A stretch of DNA of 64,000 bases from Bifiguratus adelaidae (Eukaryota; Mucoromycota; Endogonomycetes; Endogonales): NCBI GenBank assembly GCA_002261195.1, contig MVBO01000007.1, forward strand, positions 1-64,000, written 5' to 3'. Position 1 is the stretch's first letter. The number at the start of each line of letters is the position of its first letter. Under the pieces are notes generated by a model that was not told the origin of the DNA, ran no database searches, and was given only the letters and a program-made list of their open reading frames with translations. Made by a program: the position numbers and the translations under genes. Shown here piece after piece: positions 34,682-45,248 of the stretch.

Positions 34682-35813
34682 ATGGCGTCCGGGGAAGCAC
34701 CGATAGACGATACCCAAACACAGGAAGATACCTTCGTTATAGAGTCCAGTTCACAGGCTGCTCATACAGCATCTCCAACCACCGCACCTCCATCCACACC
34801 CATTTCCACCTCCAGCAATGTTCGTCGACACTGGTGGGACTTTTTGTCTAGCAACTGGCGTCAGATATCTAGAGCGAGTCAAGCCGTCCTCGCGTTTACT
34901 ATACTATTCTCTCTAATACAAGTAGGTGATGAATTTGCTCGCGGCATGGATGTTTACATGATCAGATGGTAGCCACGGTGACGATACTGGCCACATCCGA
35001 CGCCCAAATGTGCGACGGTGGAAATACCCTCGTCTTGTTTCTTAGCCTTTACGTTATTCGAGTGGGCATTGTGACACCAATACGCGTCTATCAATATTTG
35101 CATCCACAGAATCGGCGAAGGCGCAATGGTGATAGCGACTATGAACATCCACCACTGTCTCAAGTCGCAGGATGGATTGACAGGTTCGTTGCGGCGCGAA
35201 TAGATTCCATGGTGTACCTATTGACCCTCATGACAGAGCGAAATCCATTCTGGACTTGTTCTCCACCATATGGTTCATTCTAGGCAATTACCTCCTCCTC
35301 ACCTCCATGTCCTGTCAACATAACCAACCCGGACTCTTCTATCTTACCCTCACCTGGATTGTGTGCGGATACATTGTCGTGGCCATCCCTATCTTTTTGT
35401 GCGGCACTGTTATCTTTTGTCTACCCTGCCTCCTGGTGGCCATGCGCTCCCTTGGTTTCAGCGACATAGTACCGAACGCAGGAGCCTCGCCGGCTGACAT
35501 CAAGGCTATTCCCCTAGTTCGGTTCCATCCTATGGAACATTCCGATGATCTGGACATGGGTCCAAGTATGGTACAGAAGAATAGGCATCCAGAACCATCG
35601 GCTCCTGCCCCGAAACACGGTCCATCCGAGTATCGTCTTCCCGCTCAAGACGCCGTATGTGCCATCTGCATCTGTGACTATGAGCAAGGCGATCTCCTGA
35701 GACTGCTCCCATGTCGTCATCATTTCCATCAATCCTGTGTCGATGAATGGATGAGCCTCAATCGTGCTTGTCCGCTCTGTAAACAATCCGCTGTGCACGT
35801 GAATGCATCATGA
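34682..35813 (+). CDS. membrane-anchored RING-H2 ubiquitin ligase
   Basis: Three exons (34682-34921, 34966-35183, 35237-35813) encode about 344 residues. After a Ser/Thr-rich N-terminus there are about four hydrophobic helices (ASQAVLAFTILFSLI, TLVLFLSLYVIRVGI, TIWFILGNYLLL, VVAIPIFLCGTVIFCLPCLL). A C-terminal RING-H2 finger follows, CAIC-x14-CRHHFHQSC-x10-CPLC. Such proteins act as E3 ligases at endomembranes. The second intron has a weak donor, GTTCGT, but is needed to restore the frame. An upstream in-frame ATG at 34592 would add 30 residues. The gene starts 183 bases from the SWI3-like gene on the opposite strand. Confidence 0.82.
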
Positions 35814-35963
35814 AAGGTCTAGAAGCCCTTAATCAGTCTGTGTAACGAACATGTCGAAGCCTTCTTTTTCTTCGGGCACTAATCCTTATTTGGAACACTT
35901 GCAGTTCCGATCGCCCCTTGCTCGTTACTTCCCTTCCTCTCTTGCTCTCTCTTGCTCATATGC

Positions 35964-37425
35964 ATGGAAAGCTTTTACGCGGATCAACCGCCCTCTCAAA
36001 CGATATCACCGCCGTCATCTGGTTCGGGTGCATCCATGGATGCTATTGTTCCCAAGTCTCAGGCTGCGTTTGTTAATAAGCTTTACACGTAGGTGAAATT
36101 ACGGGGTATAGGACCGTTTTGACAGATGATATGGCATCTAGGATGGTCGAGGATGAGAGCATCCAGCATTTGATATGCTGGTCTTCCTCTGGCGATGTGT
36201 TTTCGGTCTCGAATCCCACGGAATTCAGCAAGGAGGTGTTGCCACAGTATTTCAAGCACAACAACTGGCAGAGTTTTGTAAGGCAACTCAACAGTGGGTA
36301 TCGCTGCGTTTTTTATAGGCTTTTTGCTGACTAGGTTGCAGTGTATGGTTTCCACAAGGTCAACGACATGTTTCACGCCAGCCCCAATAGCGAGTCGCAA
36401 GCGTGGGAGTTCAGCCACCCAGATTTTCGACGAGGAGCAGTAGACCTGTTACAGAACATTAAGCGGAAATCGTCACGACCAGGGACGGGGATAGAGTCTC
36501 CGATGATCAAGGCACCCGGTCAGCGAAACGGCAGTGATATGGATGAGCGCGAAAGCAGGATCGAAGAACTCGAAAAGCAAATCAGTGACATGACACACCG
36601 GTTCAAACAGTTGCAAGACGCGTATATCAACGTGTGCGAAGATCAAAAAGATGTACGGGCGATCCAGAGTCGACAGCAGTCCGTCATGCAGAACCTTGTC
36701 GGCCTTCTCGCGATGGCCTGGAAGGATGGTGAGTTGTCACACCCATCTCTTGTTACTTTCTAATTTCGGGCTTAGAATCTGGACCTGAAGTGGCCAAGCG
36801 CAATTACACACTGGACCTAATACAGCAAGATGTCTCCAGATTGATATCTGAGACGTCATATCATCAAACAACACTACAACGACACCTGTCCTATCGTGGA
36901 TCACCCTCCTCATCCGCATCTTCACGTCATGATGTTGACAATAGCCACAGTTGGCGATCCCCGCGGATTAATGAGCTCAAGCCTAATACGTACCCGCTCG
37001 GTTCGTCGTCTTCCCAAGACCGAACCTCTTCCTACACCTCACCGCGCGAGAAAGACCGCGATATACGGAACGAACCGTACGGGTCGCCGTTCAATCCAAC
37101 CATTTCTCGCCTTGATGTTCCACCGGAACCCGTTGATCCATCATCCCCCAATAAGCTGTCTTCTAGTGCGGCTGCTCCCCCTCGGCCGTCCATGGCTAAC
37201 CGTACCTCCTCCGCCACTCTCAGTTTTGGAAGAGACTCTAACCTCTTGAATCCACTCCACGCCAAAGACGGTGAGCAGGGTAAGCCATCTACAGGGGGAT
37301 TCTTCACATCGCTCATGGTCATAATAGGACAAAATCACGACCGAGAGCGACCATCCTCCTCCCCGTATACCTCCTACGCCTCTCCATCCTCCGAAATGGC
37401 TGACAAGAAACGTCGAGTAGACTAA
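35964..37425 (+). CDS. HSF-type DNA-binding transcription factor
   Basis: Four exons (35964-36088, 36142-36293, 36342-36728, 36776-37425) encode about 437 residues. An HSF DNA-binding domain occupies ~32-125: [57 protein letters not shown] coiled coil of HR-A/B type (~155-215, [19 protein letters not shown]) allows multimers. The rest is Ser/Pro-rich and probably disordered, with a basic C-terminal end KKRRVD. It could be a heat-shock factor or an Sfl1-like regulator; the sequence does not decide. The HSF domain is split by two introns, one inside the QLN-MYGFHK motif. Confidence 0.9.
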
Positions 37426-37506
37426 GGCCAACGATAGACGTCCTCTTTGTATATATTTGGATACGCTTTTGCTCCGTCTTACATACAATGGCGTTGTGCA
37501 TAACTA

Positions 37507-38088
37507 TTAAAGACTTTTGCGTGGTTGCTTGACCATGAACTCCACAATACCCACCATGGCCGCAATGATCGTGATAGACCAACTGGCTACCGTCAAGGTA
37601 TTGGCCAATCCCGCACAGGTTTGCGCCCAGTCCTTGCCCTCTTCCCATTGAGGCGTCTCCAATTGAGCAATCAAGGTTAAGATGGATATACAACTGGCCA
37701 AGGTCGCACAGGCTCCACCCAACGGCAAGAGATTCAAGGGCAACAAGAGCTTGGACCCGAGCTGTTGACAGGCAAACGAAATAAAGCCGGCTTGACAGAG
37801 GGCAATCGGAATGGTGTTCACGATACTTAGGAGGGTGTGGACATAAAAAGAGCCTCGGCCTGCTAGTAAGTCGTCGGGTTTGTAGACCGGAATGATGACT
37901 TTGTGCGGATTGAGAAAGAAGAATTGGGGTATGGCAAAGATGAGACTGATGCCGGCAAAGATGCCAATGTTGCCCATTTGGGAGAGAAGGGAGGCGGATG
38001 GGGGCGATGATGTTGCGGCGTTAGGCGTGATGGCGTCTGTCTTTTGCGGCGTATCTCGGCGTTGACGTAGGTCTGACTGGTTATCCAT
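37507..38088 (-). CDS. unrecognised four-helix membrane protein
   Basis: An intronless frame encodes 193 residues. The first 40 residues are polar; four hydrophobic segments follow (IGIFAGISLIFAIPQFFFL, FYVHTLLSIVNTIPIALCQAG, LLPLGGACATLASCISILTLIA, LTVASWSITIIAAMVGIVEF). The tail KQPRKSL is basic. I do not recognise the family. The gene converges with the HSF-type gene, 81 bases between stop codons. Confidence 0.65.
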   Translation of the reverse strand: MDNQSDLRQRRDTPQKTDAITPNAATSSPPSASLLSQMGNIGIFAGISLIFAIPQFFFLNPHKVIIPVYKPDDLLAGRGSFYVHTLLSIVNTIPIALCQAGFISFACQQLGSKLLLPLNLLPLGGACATLASCISILTLIAQLETPQWEEGKDWAQTCAGLANTLTVASWSITIIAAMVGIVEFMVKQPRKSL

Positions 38089-38435
38089 GTTGAAAGGGAG
38101 CCAGGGGAAATGAGGGTGAATTTAGGATGTGGGGTAAATGCATTGGCGTGTTTTTTGACGCGTTGCTTGGAAACGCGCAGAATGATGGTCGTCTCTGATG
38201 GATTAGACGTGCGCAAGAATGGAAACAAGAGATATTGGCCATGAATGAAAAAGATAAATGCGTCTTGCCAATAGTAAAGGGGAAGCGAACATCGGGGAGC
38301 GCGGGGGAATATGCAATAGAGCACTATGGACAGATATTGGCATTGTTGCCTTCCCTGCCGCACTTTCTGATCTAGATTGGCTTGGATACGATCAGCGCAT
38401 CCATGGTGACTTGGAATCGCAGCATTACGCCTCCC
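38089..38435. other. spacer between the membrane-protein gene and the hydrolase pseudogene
   Basis: Promoter side of the four-helix membrane protein gene. No coding pattern or RNA gene is visible. Confidence 0.4.
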
Positions 38436-39189
38436 TCAATCCTCTAGTACCTTCAACAGAGCCTCACTAAAGGCTTCAGGCACAATGACATAGGCAAGGT
38501 GGTGCCCTTGGAAAGTCAATTCTAGGACACCTTATCAATTCCGCCTGCTTTATCGCGGATCGAGCATAAGAAGCATCACCACTCTCGTTGCTAATGACCG
38601 TCTTGACCTTGACCTTGTTCCTCCGAATGGCATCCAAGTCTGGCGTGAAGAGTAAGGCCGGGAGGAATTCGTATCGATAAAAGCAATCTCCACTGGAAGG
38701 TGGAATGGCGCTCTCGTCAAAATCGAAGCCTGCACTCCAAGAATGCTTTCCATGCTTGCGTTGTTCGTTGGCTGGAAATGTGTCATAGACATAGTGAATA
38801 TAGTCGATCCATCGAGCAACGTCGTCCAAGATGATGCGCAATGACTTGATCCACGTGTGGCGGATAGAGGGAAGCCAGGGCCAACGCGACTAACACGCCT
38901 CCACTGCTTCCAAGCACTGTCGCCTTCTCTACCCCAAATTTTTGCATGATGCAACGACATCCCGTGCTTGCTGGGCTGGATTGGAGGGCTTGTTGCTGGC
39001 TGTTGGACTGGCGCCATTGCCACGACAATCGTACAACACAGTCATTCTTGGCAAGATACGGCAATATGAGTCGTAAAAATGACTGTTTCCACCGCCACCG
39101 GGAACAAGGATGAGAAACGATCCCGAGCCCCTATACCGAAAGGAGAGTGTCACCCTCTCTGACTCGACTGTACCTCTACCATTCTCCAT
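38436..39189 (-). pseudogene. decayed alpha/beta hydrolase gene
   Basis: Three neighbouring frames together spell one alpha/beta hydrolase. It begins at the ATG at 39189 with RGSGSFLILVPGGGGNSHFYD (oxyanion-type HGGG-like loop) and LYDCRGNGAS. The nucleophile elbow is in another frame as TVLGSSGGVLVALALA. Lid and core sequence return in a third frame (ILDDVARWIDYIHYVYDTF), and the end, FQGHHLAYVIVPEAF, is shifted again. The breaks fall near 38935 (an A5-T3-G4 run), 38840 and 38530. At the second the EPP-like segment after VIAH is missing. No splice sites explain them. At least three frame breaks mean the gene is dead, unless the assembly has local errors. Substrate unknown. Confidence 0.75.
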
Positions 39190-39441
39190 CCTGATAAACG
39201 TTGGTTCGACACGAAGCCGAGCAACCTTTCTTGATCCTGAACGATGACAAATTACCTGTTTAAGCGTCGGCCTAATCCCCGATGTTATGCTTGAGAAACA
39301 ATGCTAAAACACAGTGCAACCATCGTGATCCATGACATCCATCAAGATCCATTGGATTGCGTTGCTCGGGTGCAAAGTCGATGGGGGCCAGTATGGCGAA
39401 TTGCTTACACATGCAGAGTGTGTAGGTGTAATGGTTGGTGA

Positions 39442-39681
39442 TCATTTTGCCTGCCCTTTGACAAGAATTCCATCATTCTCCAGTGTGAAGACATCCAACA
39501 TCCCTTCTTCTCCTATCCACCCATCCGCTGCACATGAGTTGTCGATAAAGTCACCATGGAGGCAATGGTGCGCGAGTTTCACCCAGGCACCCCAAACAAT
39601 GGTCGATTGCCTAGAATGGCTGATTTTGACCTTGTGCGCAGACCTTGGACATTTAGGACGTGTCAAGCCATTTGAGTCCAT
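39442..39681 (-). pseudogene. possible aegerolysin-like remnant
   Basis: A minus-strand frame of 79 codons contains STIVWGAWVKLAHH and FIDNSCAADGWIGEEGMLDVF. The second resembles the aegerolysin block around N-[SA]-C ... G-x-E-G-x-x-D-[IV]-[FY]. It is about half the usual family length (~135 residues) and looks like a broken fossil. The resemblance is by eye and weak. Confidence 0.25.
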
Positions 39682-39692
39682 TACGTGTCAAT

Positions 39693-40680
39693 ATGGCGAC
39701 AGAAGAGAGACCTGTTGTCTTCTTTGACATTTCTATTGGCGATGTACCCGTAGGCAGGATGAAAATGGAGCTCTTCTCTGACATTTGTCCCAAAACAGCC
39801 GAAAACTTTCGGTAGGTCGTGCGAGACATTAGAGCGAGCCATCACTTAAACATTTCTTTTTACCGCTATAGACAACTGTGTACGGGCGAGTACAAGTGGG
39901 TACAGGAGGTTATCAATGGCTGATCTGTCACTGAAGGGCTATTGTCTTCGTTTTAGGCGAAACAGTGTACCACAGGGATACAAGAATTGTGCTTTTCACC
40001 GGTAAGCTTTGTTAACCACTCTATCCGAGCATGCATATGACAGAGAGCTTCCAACAGTGTCATTAAGGATTTCATGGTTCAAGGAGGAGATTTCTTAAAG
40101 GTACGTCTGGTGCTTCGCTCTCATTGGTCTGCTGACAGTCAGTGTCAGGGAGACGGTACGGGATCCATGAGCATCTATGGAGACAAGTTTGAGGATGAAA
40201 ACTTTAAAGTAAAGCACACCGGACCTGGTCTTCTATCTATGGTAGGATACGCTAATTGAAGGTGCATGTTGCGCTCATCTCATCCCGTGGAAATGGAAAT
40301 AGGCTAATTCGGGTCCCAACACCAATGGTTGTCAGGCAAGTGTGGACATTCGTGATGCTTTGGAACGCAAAGCTGACGGACCATACAGTTCTTCATTACC
40401 TGTGACAAGACAGACTTTTTGGACGGCAAACATGTCGTATTTGGTCAGCTTGTGGACGGTTTGCTGACTCTACGTAAAATAGGTAGGACAGGAACCTCCA
40501 TCTCAACAAACGGCATGCTCATCGCCAACGTGCTGTAGAAAATGTTCCCACTGGCGCTAATAACAAGCCCAAATTGCCTGTCAAGATCACACGTATGTTG
40601 CCGTTCCTCGTGTCATTCATCATTGTCATTCATTAACACTTGTGCCATCTGTCTTCTTTTCAGAATGTGGACAAATGTGA
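39693..40680 (+). CDS. PPIH: cyclophilin H-type peptidyl-prolyl cis-trans isomerase
   Basis: Nine exons (39693-39811, 39872-39895, 39957-40001, 40058-40100, 40149-40241, 40303-40335, 40389-40482, 40539-40592, 40664-40680) encode 173 residues. The complete cyclophilin fold is present, with [38 protein letters not shown] and GKHVVFGQ. The features of the spliceosomal U4/U6 snRNP cyclophilin (PPIH/USA-CyP) include the C-terminus [17 protein letters not shown] and a final CGQM. It helps tri-snRNP proteins fold. Exons are very short (24, 45, 43, 33, 54 and 17 bases). The sixth intron (40336-40388) has a GC donor. The order of exons is fully supported by the conserved protein. Confidence 0.96.
40336..40388 (+). 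other. GC-AG intron in the PPIH gene
   Basis: The donor GCAAGT directly follows the codons NTNGCQ and the acceptor TACAG precedes FFITC, a nearly invariant cyclophilin junction. Confidence 0.8.
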
Positions 40681-40781
40681 ACGCAACGCCTTCTATATTC
40701 CATCATAGACTGATATATGACTGTCAGATATTGTACACGAGATAATGACAATTTGCAAAGCGCGTGATAGGATATGCCCCT

Positions 40782-41396
40782 CTAGACTTTTTCTTTTGAC
40801 TTTTCGACCCATTCCATATAACTTCCCGGATACTCCCATACACTAAATGGATACAATGAGCGATATGTCAACCGTAGCATTCACGACATACTCTGTATAT
40901 CCCAATTGGTTGGCCACGTACTTGGCCATCATGGCACTGCGCACACCAGCCTTGCAGTAAAAGAGTAGAGGACTATTTCTCTCTGGTTTCTCGAATCCAA
41001 AAGTGTCTTCAAACATGCCATCGGTATCCTCGTCAGCATTGGTCCATATGGCCGGGCCCAAGGACTAGTCCCACTGTTAGATATCATGCTTGCTATGGCG
41101 ATCGATTGGCCGTTAAAACTCACGGTGGGCACATTATAGGCTTTAGGAATGGTGCCATCCTTGAACTCGTCCTTTTCTCGGACGTCAATGAGAGTAAAGG
41201 TCTACCATGCCGTGGTCATTGAACTGTCTCTTCTACGTGTTCTCTTTTCCGTTACCTTGCCGTCGACCTGTTCACCTTGTGCCATCTTGCACACGTCTTC
41301 ATACGCTTTGAAACCTCTCGGAGCATTAGCCGCAGCACTCAACCAACGTCGCTGCACCAACGGTCGCCAAGCACGACACGACTGAACCGCGAGCAT
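40782..41396 (-). CDS. mitochondrial rhodanese-domain protein (Rdl2-like)
   Basis: Four exons (41396-41256, 41201-41124, 41064-40885, 40832-40782) encode 149 residues, the same length as yeast Rdl2. A basic, acid-free N-terminus (MLAVQSCRAWRPLVQRRWL) looks like a mitochondrial signal. The single rhodanese domain has FTLIDVREKDEF and the active-site loop FYCKAGVRS with the catalytic cysteine, closing with YPGSYMEWVEK. Such enzymes transfer sulfane sulfur from thiosulfate or persulfides. The last acceptor (GGGAG) was chosen because it restores the usual Y-x-GS-xx-W ending. The start codon is only 18 bases from the start of the divergent gene. Confidence 0.85.
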
Positions 41397-41414
41397 AGTG
41401 TGAAATTAGGTGGA

Positions 41415-42227
41415 ATGTGGCAAGAACTCGGTTTACTTGCGACGCTATTGTTGCTGCCATTGGTCATCTACTGGGCGAGAACTGCACCCATAGACACGGG
41501 GGATCACGGTCAACGGGATGTGAGCAGTGCAGCAACAACGAAGAACAAGAAGCGAAAGAAGAAGGCCAAAAAGTCGACCACTGTTGCATCGCAAGACACG
41601 GACGCATTAGCGGCTGTTCAGGGTCAGCAGGATGCGGCGGTTGTCAAGGATGCGCCAAAACAAGAGACAAAGCCTGTCTTGACCAAAGCAAGCGCTGACA
41701 TAACCAAAAAACCATCCCCTCCACCCTCACCCTCCCCGGCGGATCAGCCATCGATCCCTTCGTTTGAAGAGGCCGCCAAGGACCGCCGACCAGACATTGA
41801 CGCTCTCTTTGAACCACCCACCTACTCCAGGGTGATGCGCATAGCGCCAGAGCAGCCTAAAGCTGTCCGTCAACAGGTACCCGCTCAAGCCGGCTGGCAA
41901 GGTGTCGATTATTCGCGTAAGTCATCAATGCTCATTGTGCCATCCATGACTAACCCATGCTCAGGTCCCACTTCATCCTCTCCAAAGGCTGCGCCCGAAC
42001 CTCTAACCAAAAAGCAACGACAAAACCAACTACGCGCTCAACGAAAAAAGGAGGAGAAACAATCCTTTGCCGAACAGCAAGCGGCACGGCTACGGCACCA
42101 CAAGAAGGATTTGGAAGCGCGTCGTCTGGATGAATTGACGAGGAAACCTGCGCCCAATCCTAGTTCTTTTTGGGATAAGAAACCTGCTTCTGCCTCCGTC
42201 GTAGATGGTCGTTTGATCTGGGAGTAG
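41415..42227 (+). CDS. unrecognised signal-anchored, Lys/Ala-rich protein
   Basis: Two exons (41415-41916 and 41965-42227, intron 48 bases) encode about 254 residues. An N-terminal hydrophobic anchor (LGLLATLLLLPLVIYWA) is followed by a lysine-rich stretch (KNKKRKKKAKK), a proline-rich stretch (PSPPPSPSPADQP) and a C-terminal charged helix (KKQRQNQLRAQRKKEEKQSF) before SFWDKK and VDGRLIWE. The family is not recognised. The intron has no in-frame stop and a length divisible by three, so both spliced and retained forms would be readable. It is likely an endoplasmic reticulum or mitochondrial outer membrane protein facing the cytosol. Confidence 0.65.
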   Translation: MWQELGLLATLLLLPLVIYWARTAPIDTGDHGQRDVSSAATTKNKKRKKKAKKSTTVASQDTDALAAVQGQQDAAVVKDAPKQETKPVLTKASADITKKPSPPPSPSPADQPSIPSFEEAAKDRRPDIDALFEPPTYSRVMRIAPEQPKAVRQQVPAQAGWQGVDYSRKSSMLIVPSMTNPCSGPTSSSPKAAPEPLTKKQRQNQLRAQRKKEEKQSFAEQQAARLRHHKKDLEARRLDELTRKPAPNPSSFWDKKPASASVVDGRLIWE

Positions 42228-42389
42228 GCACGTGTTGTCTTGTGACCTGATGTAATGACAAGAGAAGCCAGATCAAAGCCCTTTGACCTTTTATTCTGCA
42301 GCAAGACTCTTTTTTTTTCCCCGCTTCATCGTATATACAGTCAGTTGTAAGAAATTAGATACGATTGGCCCGTGTACCAGCAGGCAAGC

Positions 42390-43085
42390 TTAGAAAGCCT
42401 CCAGGGTCATCTGCTTCGCCACATCCGTGTTCTCAACCGCCAATAAAAACTCGTCAAAGCTGATTTTGCCATCCCCATCCTTGTCTGCCTCCATGATGGT
42501 CTTGTCTACAATTTGTTGCAATTGATTATCCTTGAGATTGGTGCCCACCATCATCTTGAGTACAATAAAGAGTTCGCCATTGGAAATATAACCATCTCGA
42601 TCCATATCGTACACCTTAAATGCAACTGATGGCAAGATTAGCTAGGCAAACGCCGATGTCCTTACTCACATTCTAGTTTCTCGCGTTTATTACCCTTGGC
42701 GCTGAAAGCGCTCAAACCCTTGATAAACTCTTTGAAATCCACATCACCACCGCCATCCTCATCGAATATGGCAATCATACGTGAGGCCAATGGGTTATTG
42801 GCAATCTGAGGTATGGCCAAAAACTCTTCCTTATCGATGGATCCCGACCCATCTTTATCGAGCTTCATGAACCGTTTATAAAGTCTTTGGATCTCCTCGG
42901 CCGAGACTAGAGGTCGAAAACATCTGTTAGTATGCGTCAGTGCACAAGACGAGTAGCGTGCTGTGCCATACGGCGTATGGGTGCAAACCACGACTTTGTG
43001 GCCATTGACACGAAACCATCAAGAATGACTTACAGTTGGACGAGGCAACCATGTCCTCTAACGAATGTGACCCAGCTTGTCCCAT
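42390..43085 (-). CDS. CNB1: calcineurin regulatory subunit B
   Basis: Three exons (43085-43034, 42906-42670, 42625-42390) encode 174 residues. The start MGQAGS is a myristoylation signal. Four EF-hands follow: [36 protein letters not shown] and [12 protein letters not shown]. The protein binds Ca2+ and activates the catalytic calcineurin A phosphatase, controlling stress and morphogenesis. The first acceptor (CTCTAG at 42907) was chosen because it restores [19 protein letters not shown], which is nearly invariant. The upstream region contains paired ACGCGT boxes and telobox words shared with YPT7. Confidence 0.96.
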
Positions 43086-43597
43086 GGTGACTACTGTCCA
43101 AGAGTGCGATGGGTCTTCGATGGCAGTGCAAAGCGAATGCCAAAGAGCAAAGCGTGACGTGAACCCTAACCCTATAATTCCATGGAACGCGTGGAACGCG
43201 TGGAAGAGAAGCGTAGAAGACTTGGATGCATGGTACAATGGTGAGTCTACGCTTATCCCTGGAGCGTCCATGTGTAACAAATGCCTCTAACTCACTCACT
43301 CTCTTCATTTCAATGGTCTCATCCATGAATGGCATATCATTGACTCGTTCCATCGCACTCAATTCAATTGTCTACCCTATATTCAAACCATGTCCATTAT
43401 TAATCCCATATCAACGAGTCCATGTCACATTGCAACTTGTGGGCCCCTTTAGTGTCTCTCTCAATCACTTAACTCTTCTCTGTTTTCCTTCCTCTCACTT
43501 GAGCTCACTCACATTCAATCGAACGACGTCATTAACCCTAACCCAACATTTGTTGCTATCACCGGCTTGTTCGCCTTGCCGCTTGTCTTGCTTCAGC
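43086..43597. promoter_or_regulatory. divergent CNB1 / YPT7 promoter region
   Basis: This 512-base region separates two start codons pointing away from each other. It contains two telobox-type words, AACCCTAACCCTA (43162-43174) and TTAACCCTAACCC (43532-43544), and two ACGCGT boxes nine bases apart (43187-43192, 43196-43201). No coding sequence is recognised. Confidence 0.5.
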
Positions 43598-44777
<1,180 letters not shown>

Positions 44778-45248
44778 ATGCGGCAAGCTGTACGCTCGTT
44801 CTCTTACTCTCTAGATGGAAGTGCCTTCCTTACCTCTTTCTTTCTCTGTTGTTCTCGTTGCGCTTCTCTACTGGTTGTACTATGGTCGAGACACATCTTT
44901 TGTGAATCGAGTTTTGCCTTATAATAATGTGGAAACACTGTGCTCCATGGAAGTTATTGTTGAGATCGGTTCGTTTCCCTCCGTGTAAGCACGAGGCCGG
45001 CTTAACACGGCTCTATGGTAATGCAAAGGTGGGAAGGCCAATAACGGCCAACAGGCAGACGTGATCAGAACCATTTGAAATCACTGAAAACGTATGTACA
45101 CGGGAGCGACCACCATCTCGCCCAGTAAAATAACCACAAGGAAAAAACTCAAACCAGTCCATATACAGTGCAAAACAGAAAAAAAAATGCTCCAGTTGAG
45201 ATAATGTTAAATGGATGAATAGAAGGGGTATGTTGTTGAGAATCGGGA
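44778..45248. other. convergent 3' flanks of YPT7 and the KH-protein gene
   Basis: T-rich 3' untranslated sequence of YPT7 on one side and of the KH gene on the other. No other feature is recognised. Confidence 0.4.

Noticed and set aside
43162-43544. Interstitial telomere repeat or old chromosome end
   Set aside because: Only one and a half to two CCCTAA units occur at each site, too few for telomeric DNA. A promoter telobox is the simpler reading.
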